Notes: generated by a model not told the origin, from the sequence alone. Counted from the first letter of the stretch, positions 15,877 to 25,830 are shown. The stretch is 64,000 nucleotides of DNA from Salinimicrobium flavum (GCF_042684505.1 NZ_JBHULT010000008.1:285140-349139); one strand, 5' to 3'. Numbers and translations: made by a program.

Positions 15877-18800
15877 ATGCGAATTTTTACTCTGGGTAAA
15901 AATGGAATACCATTATTCTTTTTTGCCTTATTACTTTTTAGCGGAACCTTCTCATCTTATGGACAGTGTCCTACTGTAGATGCAGCAGATTCCATCCAGT
16001 ATTTCTGTGATTCACAGGAAGCTGAAGTTTCACAATTGACTGTTACTGACACCAACGGTGCAGATGTTCTCTGGTATGAAGACCAAACAACCACTTCTTC
16101 ACTTCCACCAACAACTTTTTTGGTTAGCGGAACTTATTACGCAGGTAGCGCAAGTTGTGCTCCAACTTCCCGTGTAGCAGTAGAGGTAAGGATTGCCAGC
16201 GAACCAGATATCCTAGGTATTAAAGCGTCAACCACCCCCACTACTTCAGCTAATAGAAAGGAATCCCTCGCTGTTATTGGGGTTTGTGTGGAAGATGTCA
16301 ATAATCCCGGCTTAACTGTTGCTGATTTAAGGACTAATGCTGAAGATGAGAACAATGTGAGATGGTATTTAAATCGCACATCACAAGATGAATTAGATCC
16401 TTCAACTCCTCTGGTAAATAACACAGATTATTTTGCTGCTATTTATTCTCCTGATGGAGAATGTGAAACCAACAGAAAAAAAACTACTGTAAGATTCTTT
16501 TCTGAAGCTGCACCAACCGGACCCACCAGTCAGGAGTTTTGTGCTATTAACAATCCTACTTTAGGAGACATTGAGGCCTCCGGAGACAACAGATATTTTA
16601 GTTCTTCAACCTCTCAGGTTGAACTCAGCCCTAACACGGAACTGGAGAATGGAAAAACTTATTATGTCTCTGCTTTGGGTGAGGAATGCGAAAGCATCGA
16701 TAGGTTAGGTGTAACTGTAACTGTTACAGAGCCTATCGATCTTGAAACAACAAGTCCCGGGATAATTTGTGAACTTGATGTTCAGGAAACCATTCCGAAT
16801 GTGGATGCCTTAGAAAACTTTCTATTAGGCCTATTAGGTGATGGTGTTCCAACTAACGGAACTTTTAGTCCTACTCCGACACAATTAGGAAACCAGTATC
16901 AAAATGATGCAGATGGTCTCGGAGATTTCACTACGACCTATACTGTAGGATGTGACCAGGTAGATCTTACCCTCACCGTTATTCCTTCTGAGGATGCAAA
17001 TGCAGGTGACGATGTAACACGAACTTATGATGTAACCGATGATCCAGTGGATCTATATGGTTTAGTTACTGAAGGTGCTCAGGATTTCGGAACTTTTGAA
17101 GGATATCCTAATGGAGAATTTGATCCTTCTTCTGAAGGTCCCGGAACTTACATCATTAATTATACAGTAGATGAAACATCCGGTTGTATAGATGGAAGTG
17201 ACTCGGCTGTATTCACTATCATGGTAAACCCGTGTACTGCGGATGCCGGTGATGATGTTGATGCAGATTTTTGTAGGTCTGATGCTGAAGTCCTAGCAGG
17301 ACAACTTGCCGTAGCAGAAAATGATGAAGAAAGAAACGCTATAATTGCCACCTGGTTGGGCGACAGAGATACTAATGGAACCTTTACTGGAGATCCCGCA
17401 ACTGAAATAGCAACAAAATATGCCGATGGTGTTTATCCTTTCTCGGTGTCAACTACTTATACTGTAGGAGAAGGAGTATGTGAAGATGAGGCCAGCATTA
17501 CCTTTACGGTGTATGAAGATGCCTATGCCGGTGAAGATGCGGTACTGAACACAGAATTTGATGGAGAACCGGTAGAACTTTTTGGTCTTTTAGGGAATGA
17601 AGCAGAAGAAGGCGGAACCTGGAGCTCAGGTGACGGCACTTTTGACCCTGCAACAGATGCCCCCGGCACCTACACCTACACAGTTGGAGAAGGATGTACA
17701 GATTCAGCTACCGTAACAGTCACAGTTTCTACAGATCCAAATGACCCTTGTGCTGCTGTTGATGCAGGAACACCAGGATATGGAGTCGTATGTCTTGAAG
17801 ATGTTCCCACAAAAATCGGAAGTCGACTAGGAGTAGAAAAATATTTCTTGGGACTTCTGGACGCGGGAGTTTCAAAAACTGGTACTTTTAACCCGACCCC
17901 TTATCAAATCGCAAGGACATATAGGGCGGACGAAGATGGACTGGGTGAATTTTCTACTACCTACACTATTACCGATGGAGAGTGTACTGACTCGGTCGTT
18001 CTTACCGTAATCGTCGTGGAGGAAGCAAACGCAGGGGAAGATGCCACCGTTACACTTGATGAAAATGATGAACCGGTGAACCTTTTCGATTATCTTGGAG
18101 ATTCTGCCCTTCAGGGAGGAACCTGGGATACAGGAAACGGTACTTTTGATCCTGCTACAGACGAACCCGGAACTTTTACCTATACCGTAGGTTATGAAGG
18201 CTGTATGGATTCAGCTACTGTTACCGTTAGCGTTACTTCAGAACCTACAGATCCTTGTGAAGGAGTTGTGGATGCAGGTGGTGATAACACGGGTGTAGTC
18301 TGCATAACAGATATAGAACAGGTCCTTGACAGCAGTGATGATATAAGAAATTATCTATTGAATATACTTGATGGCGAGGTGATCCAAACAGGAACATTTA
18401 ATCCTTCACCTTCGCAGCTTTTTGATCAATATGCGAATGACACAGATGGGCTGGGAGATTTCTCTACTACTTACACATTAACAGACGGTGAGTGTTCAGA
18501 TTCAGCTGTACTAACCATATCTGTAATTGACACAGAACCAGCAGATACAGGGGATATCGCAGATGTTACCATTTGTACTGCAGAAGACGGCTATGACCTG
18601 AATTCAGTTCTCACAGATGCTAACCCTGCAGGTGGTACTTTCTACGATGAAGAAGGAGAAATGATCACAAATGGAATCCTCGATATTTCTTCGGAAGGAC
18701 AGTTCACTATCACCTATACCATTACAGAAGATGATTCATCTTGTGTAACAGGAACCGACTCTACAGACTTTACTGTAACAGTGACTGCTAATACTGCTGA

Positions 18801-20283
18801 TGCAGGTGAAGACAACTCGGTAGAACTTTGTAATTCAGAAGTAAAAAACCTTACTACAACCGGGGTGAGAAATCTATATCTTAATCTACTTGAGGACGGT
18901 GTAGCGACAAATGGTACTTTCAACCCCACAATTCAAACTCTTATAGATCAGTATAAATTTCAGAGCAATATCGGTGATTTCACAACTATCTATACGGTAG
19001 GGGAAGGAAACTGCACAGACTCTGCAGAGCTTACTGTTACTGTTCTGGATTACCTTAGTGCAGGCGAAAATGCTACTGTAAACCTTGAAGAAGACGATAC
19101 TGAAGAAGTCGATCTTTTTGATGCTTTAGGTGGAACTCCGGCAGAAGGTGGGGTTTGGACCGATGCTGATGGTGAAACCGTAGACGGAACTTTTGATCCT
19201 ACTACGGATGCTGAAGGAACATACACTTACACTGTTACCAGTGATAATGGATGTGTTGACTCAGCTACGGTAACAGTGGTCATTGGAGATCCTGTTGCCT
19301 GTCCTGAGATCACAGATGCAGAACAATCATTCTGTGGCACAGCTACTGTTGCAGATCTTTCTCCGTCAAATGCTCTTTGGTACACCTCAGAGGATGGCAC
19401 AGATGCTTTAGCAGCAGATACCGCTCTTGAAGACGATGCAGAATACTTTGCAGGAAATGCTGACGGAAGTTGTTCTGATCGTGGAATGGTAACAGTTACT
19501 ATCCTTGATGCTCCAGACGCCCCAGCAGTAACCGCCTTTGACGGATGTGTTGCAGATCTGGCTACTGTTGCCGACCTGGTAGTTACAGCTGATGAAGGAT
19601 TCACTGTTCAGTTTTATACTACTGAGGATTTAAATACTCCGGCAGCTGAAACCGATCTTCTTGTAGATGGTATTTATTTTGTTACTCAGGCCACCGCCGA
19701 AGGTTGTGAGTCTGAAGCTGCTGAGCTAACCGTAACCCTTGATGATTCAGATGCTCCTACCCTTGCACAGGGAGGAAACGTATTCTGTGAGTTTGACAAT
19801 GCAACACTTGCAGACCTTGAAAACAATCTGGTTGGAGAAGGAACCATTACATGGTATGCTTCTGAAACAGGGACAGATCCTTTAGATGCTGATTCTGAAC
19901 AATTGAGAAACGAAGCAATCTATTACGCTTCATTAACTCCCGAAGGAGCATGTGAAAGCTCAGACAGACTTCCTGTAACTGTTACTCTTGAAGTTTGCGA
20001 GATCGTGATCCCAGAAGCTTTTTCACCGAATAATGACAATATCAACGATTACTTTGTGATTGATAACATCTCTTCTGAGTACCCTAACCATACTTTAGAG
20101 ATTTACAACAGATGGGGTAATATGGTATTCAACGGTAAAGGAGCCAACCCGGGATGGGATGGAACTTCTACTGAAGGTTCATTTGGAAGCGGAGTATTGC
20201 CTGTAGGTGTATATTTCTATATCCTGTATTTCAATGACGGACAAACCGCACCTACCCAAGGTAGATTGTACTTAAGCAGATAA
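15877..20283 (+). CDS. giant repeat adhesin with T9SS type B C-terminal domain
   Basis: Secreted surface protein of 1468 residues, exported by Sec and then by the type IX system. A signal peptide ends near SYGQ (residue 30). Three Ig-like modules follow (about 31-289), then five composite modules of about 165-175 residues (starting near 291, 454, 627, 795 and 973), then three more Ig-like modules (about 1150-1380). The C-terminal gliding-motility-associated domain (PEAFSPNNDNINDYFVI, EIYNRWGNMVF, GVYFYILYFNDG) is the type B sorting signal. The protein is acidic and rich in Asp, Glu, Thr and paired cysteines. A PorP/SprF-like gene and an OmpA-like gene follow at once, the classic partner set of type B cargo. 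Confidence 0.9.
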   Translation: MRIFTLGKNGIPLFFFALLLFSGTFSSYGQCPTVDAADSIQYFCDSQEAEVSQLTVTDTNGADVLWYEDQTTTSSLPPTTFLVSGTYYAGSASCAPTSRVAVEVRIASEPDILGIKASTTPTTSANRKESLAVIGVCVEDVNNPGLTVADLRTNAEDENNVRWYLNRTSQDELDPSTPLVNNTDYFAAIYSPDGECETNRKKTTVRFFSEAAPTGPTSQEFCAINNPTLGDIEASGDNRYFSSSTSQVELSPNTELENGKTYYVSALGEECESIDRLGVTVTVTEPIDLETTSPGIICELDVQETIPNVDALENFLLGLLGDGVPTNGTFSPTPTQLGNQYQNDADGLGDFTTTYTVGCDQVDLTLTVIPSEDANAGDDVTRTYDVTDDPVDLYGLVTEGAQDFGTFEGYPNGEFDPSSEGPGTYIINYTVDETSGCIDGSDSAVFTIMVNPCTADAGDDVDADFCRSDAEVLAGQLAVAENDEERNAIIATWLGDRDTNGTFTGDPATEIATKYADGVYPFSVSTTYTVGEGVCEDEASITFTVYEDAYAGEDAVLNTEFDGEPVELFGLLGNEAEEGGTWSSGDGTFDPATDAPGTYTYTVGEGCTDSATVTVTVSTDPNDPCAAVDAGTPGYGVVCLEDVPTKIGSRLGVEKYFLGLLDAGVSKTGTFNPTPYQIARTYRADEDGLGEFSTTYTITDGECTDSVVLTVIVVEEANAGEDATVTLDENDEPVNLFDYLGDSALQGGTWDTGNGTFDPATDEPGTFTYTVGYEGCMDSATVTVSVTSEPTDPCEGVVDAGGDNTGVVCITDIEQVLDSSDDIRNYLLNILDGEVIQTGTFNPSPSQLFDQYANDTDGLGDFSTTYTLTDGECSDSAVLTISVIDTEPADTGDIADVTICTAEDGYDLNSVLTDANPAGGTFYDEEGEMITNGILDISSEGQFTITYTITEDDSSCVTGTDSTDFTVTVTANTADAGEDNSVELCNSEVKNLTTTGVRNLYLNLLEDGVATNGTFNPTIQTLIDQYKFQSNIGDFTTIYTVGEGNCTDSAELTVTVLDYLSAGENATVNLEEDDTEEVDLFDALGGTPAEGGVWTDADGETVDGTFDPTTDAEGTYTYTVTSDNGCVDSATVTVVIGDPVACPEITDAEQSFCGTATVADLSPSNALWYTSEDGTDALAADTALEDDAEYFAGNADGSCSDRGMVTVTILDAPDAPAVTAFDGCVADLATVADLVVTADEGFTVQFYTTEDLNTPAAETDLLVDGIYFVTQATAEGCESEAAELTVTLDDSDAPTLAQGGNVFCEFDNATLADLENNLVGEGTITWYASETGTDPLDADSEQLRNEAIYYASLTPEGACESSDRLPVTVTLEVCEIVIPEAFSPNNDNINDYFVIDNISSEYPNHTLEIYNRWGNMVFNGKGANPGWDGTSTEGSFGSGVLPVGVYFYILYFNDGQTAPTQGRLYLSR

Positions 20284-20303
20284 TTTTGAAACATTCGAAT
20301 CAT

Positions 20304-21242
20304 ATGAGAAATTCATTCATAAAAATTTTTACAGTTGCTTGCATTGCCCTTTTTTCTATAAAGGGTAATGCACAACAAGATCCAATGTACACCCAGTACA
20401 TGTATAACATGAGCGTGATAAATCCCGCTTATGCGATAGATGATCTTGGGATGCTCAATGTTGGAGGGATCTATAGAAACCAATGGGCCGGCATGGATGG
20501 AGGACCTGAGACAGCGAACTTCTTCGCTCACACAGGACTAACAGAAAGGCTGGAAGTTGGATTAACTATCGTGCATGACGAAATAGGAGACATCATTAAA
20601 GAAAATAATCTTTATGCTGATGTAGCTTACGTACTTCCCGTTACTGAATCTTCAAAATTATCTTTTGGAGTTAAAGCCGGAATGACCTTTTTCGATGCAG
20701 ATCTTACGAGGCTTAGAACCCAGCAGGATAATGATCCTGCGATGCAAAACGTTAGTGAAGCATTTCCTAATTTTGGAGTAGGTGCTTACTGGTTCGGGGA
20801 TAACTACTATGTAGGTCTTTCTGCTCCAAACATCTTTACTTCAAAACATCTGGAAAATGAAACAGGGCTTGCCCGTTTAGGTGAGGAGAACATCCATTAT
20901 TTCCTAACCGGGGGTTATGTATTTGATCTTAATCCAAATGTAAAGCTTAAGCCTGCCTTTATGATGAGAGGTGTAGAAGGAGCTCCATTATCTGTGGATG
21001 TTACAGCGAACGTACTTCTTTACAACCGCTTTGAAGCCGGTGTTGCTTACCGTTTTGATGAAACAATAAGTGGTCTGGTTAACTTCAGGGTAACTCCTGA
21101 ACTTAGAATAGGTTATGCCTATGACTATACCACCGGAAATCTTGGTGATTTCAACGACGGGACTCACGAGATCATGGTATTATTTGACCTTGACCTGCTG
21201 GGACTTTCAAAAGGTTATAATGTATCCCCAAGATTCTTCTAA
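20304..21242 (+). CDS. PorP/SprF-family outer membrane protein
   Basis: Type IX secretion accessory barrel; family members are needed for secretion or surface attachment of the type B cargo encoded next to them. I start at the ATG at 20304 (MRNSFIKIFTVACIALFSIKG, 312 residues, cleavage near GNAQ). The frame is open from a TTG at 20286, but that adds six residues before the signal peptide. The family opening QQDPMYTQYMYNMSVINPAY is clear, and the C terminus is barrel-like. It lies 20 bases after the adhesin stop and 12 bases before the OmpA-like gene. Confidence 0.92.
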   Translation: MRNSFIKIFTVACIALFSIKGNAQQDPMYTQYMYNMSVINPAYAIDDLGMLNVGGIYRNQWAGMDGGPETANFFAHTGLTERLEVGLTIVHDEIGDIIKENNLYADVAYVLPVTESSKLSFGVKAGMTFFDADLTRLRTQQDNDPAMQNVSEAFPNFGVGAYWFGDNYYVGLSAPNIFTSKHLENETGLARLGEENIHYFLTGGYVFDLNPNVKLKPAFMMRGVEGAPLSVDVTANVLLYNRFEAGVAYRFDETISGLVNFRVTPELRIGYAYDYTTGNLGDFNDGTHEIMVLFDLDLLGLSKGYNVSPRFF

Positions 21243-21254
21243 AAACTTGACAAT

Positions 21255-22955
21255 ATGAAAAAATTATATACCATACTTTTAACTGTACTTATTGGAGCAT
21301 CTGCGTTCGCCCAGAGTTCGGAAATTAAAAAGGCTGACAGGCTTTTTCTCCAACGAGCTTACATGGATGCCTCTGATCAATATAGACTGGTGGCAGACAA
21401 AAACCAGGAAGTTCTGCAGAACCTTGGAGATTCTTATTTCTTCACCAACCGGATGAAGAATGCTGAGGAAACTTACAGAACATTATTTCTTAAGCATGAA
21501 AACGTTGCCCCTGAATATCAATTCAGGTTCGCACATGCTCTTCGTGCGTCTGGAAAACACGATGAGGCAGATGAACAATTGAGCGAATACCTGGGACAGG
21601 AAGTGAATTTCGAAGAATGGAGCAAAGAATTGGATACTACTGTAACCCATACTTATACCACCCAGCAGGTCATGCAAAATGCTGCATCTTCTGACTTCGG
21701 GATCACTTTTATGGGAGATCGTGTAGTCTTCGCTTCTACCCGTAACCAGGACCGCCCTATTTATGCCTGGAACAAAAAGCCTTATCTGGATCTTTATGTT
21801 GCAGATATGGCTGATGACGGAACACTAAGTAATGTTTCACTTTTCGAGGGAGATATCAATACCGATACTCATGAGAGTTCCGCTGCATTTTCAAGTGATG
21901 GGCAAACCATGTACTTCGATCGTACCAACTCTAGAAGGGTAAAGACAGAATGGTCTGAAGTACCAGTTGCAACGATCAGGATCTACCGTGCTGAATTGAT
22001 TGACGGTAATTGGACAAACATTGAAGCACTTCCATTCACCAGTGATCAATATTCCACAGAGCATCCTACTTTAAGTGAAGACGGTTCAACCCTTTACTTT
22101 GCAAGTGACATGCCCGGTTCTTTAGGTTCTTTTGATATATACAGCGTAGCTGTAAATGGAGATGGAACTTATGGGGAGCCTCAAAATCTGGGTCCGAATG
22201 TAAACACAGCAAATCGTGAGCAGTTCCCATACATTGCTAATGACGGTACTCTTTATTTCACATCAGACGGACATGTTGGATTTGGAAACCTTGACGTATT
22301 CAAAAGTGACCAGGAAAATGGTTCTTTTGGAAAGGCACAGAATCTTGGAAACACCCTTAACAGTGAATTCGATGATTTTGCTTTCGTAATGAGAGAAGGA
22401 GATGAAAGTGGTTACCTTGCCTCTAACAGAAGAGGGTCTGATAACCTTTATGCTTTCACAAGAGAAGATTATACCCCTCCTGTACTTCCTCCTGAAGAAA
22501 GTGAGATCAATCCTGATACCGGAAGAAGACAGATTGCCGGGGTAGGAAACATCTATTTCGATTTTGACAAAGCAACTATAAAGGCAGAATCTGAACCCAC
22601 CCTTAACAGGATTGTGGAGATCATGAATAACTACCCAATGTTGAACATTGAGATTGGTTCACATGCAGATGCCCGTGGAAGTGACCGTTACAACATGGAA
22701 CTTTCTGAAAGACGTGCACAGTCTACTTTAGAGTACCTTGTAAATAAAGGAATTGATAGAAACAGACTTACTGCAAAAGGATTTGGAGAAAGCATGCCAC
22801 TTAATGATTGTACTCAACCAACCGGTTGTACCAGTGAGGAGTATGCCCGTAACCGTAGAAGTGAGTTTACTGAAGTTACAGGAAACATCAACACCCCTGA
22901 AACTGAGGAAGATTTAGATATAATTGAAGATACTGAAGACAGTGAGGAAAACTAA
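21255..22955 (+). CDS. OmpA-family protein with TPR and PD40-like repeats
   Basis: Envelope protein expected to tie the adhesin-PorP unit to peptidoglycan. The 566-residue protein has a signal peptide (ending SAFAQ), TPR-like helices (about 22-115), WD40/PD40-type beta-propeller repeats (about 140-400, such as EHPTLSEDGSTLYFASDMPG) and a C-terminal OmpA domain (IYFDFDKATIKAES, then HADARGSDRYNMELSERRAQ, about 435-545). The C-terminal tail is very acidic. This architecture is standard behind PorP/SprF genes in Bacteroidota. A terminator follows. Confidence 0.92.
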   Translation: MKKLYTILLTVLIGASAFAQSSEIKKADRLFLQRAYMDASDQYRLVADKNQEVLQNLGDSYFFTNRMKNAEETYRTLFLKHENVAPEYQFRFAHALRASGKHDEADEQLSEYLGQEVNFEEWSKELDTTVTHTYTTQQVMQNAASSDFGITFMGDRVVFASTRNQDRPIYAWNKKPYLDLYVADMADDGTLSNVSLFEGDINTDTHESSAAFSSDGQTMYFDRTNSRRVKTEWSEVPVATIRIYRAELIDGNWTNIEALPFTSDQYSTEHPTLSEDGSTLYFASDMPGSLGSFDIYSVAVNGDGTYGEPQNLGPNVNTANREQFPYIANDGTLYFTSDGHVGFGNLDVFKSDQENGSFGKAQNLGNTLNSEFDDFAFVMREGDESGYLASNRRGSDNLYAFTREDYTPPVLPPEESEINPDTGRRQIAGVGNIYFDFDKATIKAESEPTLNRIVEIMNNYPMLNIEIGSHADARGSDRYNMELSERRAQSTLEYLVNKGIDRNRLTAKGFGESMPLNDCTQPTGCTSEEYARNRRSEFTEVTGNINTPETEEDLDIIEDTEDSEEN

Positions 22956-23005
22956 TTCGTCCGTAGCTATTACAGACAGATAATTTCTGACTAACCAACC
23001 AAAGA

Positions 23006-23033
23006 AAAGGCCCTGAGAGATCGGGGCCTTTTT
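23006..23033 (+). terminator. bidirectional terminator between the OmpA-like and DUF4136 genes
   Basis: Stem AAAGGCCC (23006-23013) and GGGCCTTT (23024-23031) with a 10-base loop and flanking A and T tracts on both sides, between convergent genes. Confidence 0.87.
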
Positions 23034-23064
23034 AATTAATAATATTCTAGATAGGGTATTTAAA

Positions 23065-23586
23065 TTATTTCCTGGGTGGATATCCTTTTAAAGCTTCGGC
23101 AACAATAAGGTCGAACTTCTTTTGACGGATTTCCGGACTCGCATTGGGATCAAAAGAACTCTCCACAACGGCCTGCCACACCAGGGCATCTTTTTTAGCG
23201 TCTATAAGATCAAAGGTAAGTCTTAGATAGGTGTCGGCACCTCCAAGAGGAATTCCGCCGCTTATGCCTACTCCCACGTTCCCTCTGCCACCTCCCACTC
23301 CAACACCAAGTCTGCTCTGGTTACTTTCCCTGAATTCTTCGGAATAAATATTAACGTAGAGATCGGGATTTTCGGACGGCGATAATCCTTTTGACCTTAA
23401 AGCAGATTCCAGACTGGTGATGAGCCTGTTGTCATCCAACTGGCTCAACCCGGTTTGAAGTTCAGGGTAAATTGAATAGGTTCGGAAATTTGAAAAATTG
23501 ACCTGATCATCATAATCATACAAGGCTCTTGGTGTACTGCAAGAAACCAGAAAAATGAAGATCAACAGGAAGCTATAGGATCTCAT
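23065..23586 (-). CDS. DUF4136 lipoprotein
   Basis: The 173-residue protein has a lipoprotein signal ending FLVSC (Cys16). The mature part reads DYDDQVNFSNFRTYSIYP and NPDLYVNIYSEEF, then a glycine-rich stretch (VGVGGGRGNVGVGISGG, about 97-113) and WQAVVESSF, a layout typical of DUF4136. Function unknown; it is probably anchored to the outer membrane. It has its own promoter-like palindrome and is separated from obgE by 61 bases. Confidence 0.85.
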   Translation of the reverse strand: MRSYSFLLIFIFLVSCSTPRALYDYDDQVNFSNFRTYSIYPELQTGLSQLDDNRLITSLESALRSKGLSPSENPDLYVNIYSEEFRESNQSRLGVGVGGGRGNVGVGISGGIPLGGADTYLRLTFDLIDAKKDALVWQAVVESSFDPNASPEIRQKKFDLIVAEALKGYPPRK

Positions 23587-23594
23587 AAGGAGTA

Positions 23595-23618
23595 AGTTTT
23601 CTTAAAAATAAGAAAACT
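23595..23618 (-). promoter_or_regulatory. palindrome over the DUF4136 gene -7 box
   Basis: AGTTTTCTTA-N4-TAAGAAAACT is a perfect inverted repeat. The minus-strand box TATTTTTA (23603-23610) lies at its centre, 16 bases upstream of the start codon. The same TTTTCTTA-N4-TAAGAAAA core overlies the radC promoter. Confidence 0.45.
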
Positions 23619-23647
23619 CCCCCTGATAATGAATAGATTAACAATAT

Positions 23648-24655
23648 CTAAACAGCCTCTTTATTTAGCATTTCCCAAAGTCTATCCTTCAGCTCTGTCA
23701 ATCCTTGTTGTGATACAGAAGAAATGAAAAGATATGGGGCTCCAAGGTTTTGGTCAAGTTCGGCTTTTAGTTCAGCTTTTAATTCCTCGTCAAGCATATC
23801 GCTTTTAGAGATAGCGATAAGCCGGTCTTTATCCAGCATTTCAGGATTATAACGTCGCAGCTCATCAACCAGGATCTCATACTGTTTCTTGATATCAGGG
23901 GCATCTGCAGGGACAAGGAACAATAAGGTGGAATTTCGCTCTATGTGCCGAAGGAATCTATGTCCAATACCCTTTCCTTCCGCAGCACCTTCAATGATTC
24001 CAGGTATATCTGCCACCACAAAGGTTTTGAAGTCCCGGTATTGAACGATGCCAAGGTTTGGTTTAAGCGTGGTGAATTCGTAATCGGCGATCTTAGGTTT
24101 AGCTGCCGTAATGACCGATAGCAAGGTAGATTTTCCGGCATTTGGAAAACCAACCAGCCCAACATCTGCCAAAATTTTTAGCTCCAGGGTTACGTCTACT
24201 TCTTCTCCGGGAATTCCGGGCTGGGCATACCTGGGGGTTTGGTTTACCGAAGATTTGAAATTCCAGTTACCAAGGCCACCTTTTCCGCCTTCAGCAATAA
24301 CGATCTCCTGCCCGTCCTCTGTGATCTCGTGTAAGATCTCCTGGGTTTCGGTATCTCTTACCACTGTACCTAGCGGCACATCTATATACTGGTCTTCCCC
24401 GTCTGCACCCGTACTTCTTTGTTTACTTCCGTGTTCCCCGTGACCGGCTTTTACGTGTCTTTTAAATTTTAGATGAAACAAGGTCCAAAGGTTTTTGTTT
24501 CCCCTAAGGATCACATGTCCCCCACGACCTCCATCACCACCATCAGGCCCGCCTTTCGCAACATATTTTTCACGATGTAAATGCGCAGATCCTTTACCTC
24601 CGTTCCCAGAGTTTATATGTATTTTAACGTAGTCAACAAAATTTCCTTCAGTCAT
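23648..24655 (-). CDS. obgE: Obg-family GTPase
   Basis: Essential ribosome-associated GTPase involved in 50S assembly and stress control. The 335-residue protein has the glycine-rich Obg fold (SGNGGKGSAHLHREKYVAKG, 16-35), then the GTPase domain with G1 GFPNAGKS (169-176), G2 TTLKPNLG, G3 DIPGI and G4 SKSD. It ends without the extra C-terminal OCT domain, giving the short form usual in this phylum. It follows the hpt-adk fusion by 35 bases and is probably co-transcribed with it. Confidence 0.96.
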   Translation of the reverse strand: MTEGNFVDYVKIHINSGNGGKGSAHLHREKYVAKGGPDGGDGGRGGHVILRGNKNLWTLFHLKFKRHVKAGHGEHGSKQRSTGADGEDQYIDVPLGTVVRDTETQEILHEITEDGQEIVIAEGGKGGLGNWNFKSSVNQTPRYAQPGIPGEEVDVTLELKILADVGLVGFPNAGKSTLLSVITAAKPKIADYEFTTLKPNLGIVQYRDFKTFVVADIPGIIEGAAEGKGIGHRFLRHIERNSTLLFLVPADAPDIKKQYEILVDELRRYNPEMLDKDRLIAISKSDMLDEELKAELKAELDQNLGAPYLFISSVSQQGLTELKDRLWEMLNKEAV

Positions 24656-24690
24656 TATTCCTCTATCTTATTATTTTTTGACGTATGGGT

Positions 24691-25800
24691 CTATTGTATC
24701 TCGTCAATTACCTCTTTTAAACGCTGAGTGATCTCTTCGATACTCCCTACCCCATTAATACCATAGTACTTATTTTCCTTAAGGTAAAACTGTTTAAGTA
24801 TGGCAGTCTCTTCGTAGTAAACTTTAATTCGTTCCCTTATCACTGCTTCATTGGCATCATCTGGTCTACCCGAGGTTTTCCCTCTTTCAAGCAGCCTTTG
24901 AACCAGCAGGTCATCTTCTACCTCAAGCGCGATCATAGCACTCACCTCAGTACCTTCAGTTTTAAGCAGTTCTTCAAGCGCTTCAGCCTGGGCCACTGTA
25001 CGGGGGAAACCGTCAAAAATGAAACCTTTCCCGTCTATATTTTTCTTTACTTCGGCCCTGAGCATATCTATCGTTACCTCATCGGGAACCAGTTGACCTT
25101 TATCCATGAAAGATTTTGCCATCATGCCCAACTCAGTCTGGTTCTTGATGTTATATCTAAAAACATCTCCTGTAGAAATGTGTTTCAGTTCATAAGTATC
25201 CTTTAAGATAGTGGCCTGAGTTCCTTTCCCGGCACCCGGAGGACCAAACAGAACGATATTCGTCATTTTATCTACTTTAAGTTTATATACCTGTGTAAGA
25301 TTGCGGCCAAGGCCATCGTAATCCAACCCGTAACCTACTATAAAATCATTGGGTATTTCGATCCCAATATAATCAACGGGTAATGACTTCTTATAACTTC
25401 CCGGTTTATAAAAGAGAGTGGCGATTTTGTACCGTTTTACTCCTTCGGCCTTCAGGATCTTTGCAATACTTTCAATGGTATTGCCGGTATCAACAATATC
25501 TTCAATTACCACCACACTTCTACCTTTCAAGGGCTGGGTCAAACCCATAAGGGAATTTACCACACCCGTTGTGCCTGTACCTTCATAGGAACTCATCTTA
25601 ACAAAATTGACCTCACAATCTCCCTGGAATCTTTTGATGACCTCAGCTGCGAATAAAAAGGCACCATTAAGGACTCCCAAAAAAACCGGGGTCTCTCCTT
25701 CAAAATCTGTATTTATCTGTGCGGCCACCCTTTCAATGCCTGCGTTGATCTCTGCTTCAGATATAAAGGGCGTGAATTTTAAGTCGTGTAGTTGAATCAA
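24691..25800 (-). CDS. fused hypoxanthine phosphoribosyltransferase and adenylate kinase
   Basis: One 369-residue frame joins two purine enzymes. Residues 1-177 are a hypoxanthine phosphoribosyltransferase (salvage of hypoxanthine or guanine with PRPP): VLNGAFLFAAEVI and the PRPP loop VVVIEDIVDTGNT (96-108). Residues 179-369 are a complete short adenylate kinase (AMP + ATP to 2 ADP): GPPGAGKGT (186-194), STGDVFR, FDGFPRT and GRPDDANE. The frame starts with TTG at 25800, and an in-frame stop lies just upstream. Met179 (ATG at 25264-25266) is exactly where a stand-alone Adk would begin, so internal initiation could also make free Adk. The two halves are separate adjacent genes in many bacteria. 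Confidence 0.9.
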   Translation of the reverse strand: MIQLHDLKFTPFISEAEINAGIERVAAQINTDFEGETPVFLGVLNGAFLFAAEVIKRFQGDCEVNFVKMSSYEGTGTTGVVNSLMGLTQPLKGRSVVVIEDIVDTGNTIESIAKILKAEGVKRYKIATLFYKPGSYKKSLPVDYIGIEIPNDFIVGYGLDYDGLGRNLTQVYKLKVDKMTNIVLFGPPGAGKGTQATILKDTYELKHISTGDVFRYNIKNQTELGMMAKSFMDKGQLVPDEVTIDMLRAEVKKNIDGKGFIFDGFPRTVAQAEALEELLKTEGTEVSAMIALEVEDDLLVQRLLERGKTSGRPDDANEAVIRERIKVYYEETAILKQFYLKENKYYGINGVGSIEEITQRLKEVIDEIQ

Positions 25801-25822
25801 AACCTAATACTTTTTAGGACAG

Positions 25823-25830
25823 CAAAGATA
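25823..25830 (-). promoter_or_regulatory. -7 box of the hpt-adk fusion
   Basis: Minus-strand TATCTTTG, an exact TAnnTTTG match, 22 bases upstream of the TTG start codon. No TTG at the -33 distance. Confidence 0.5.
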
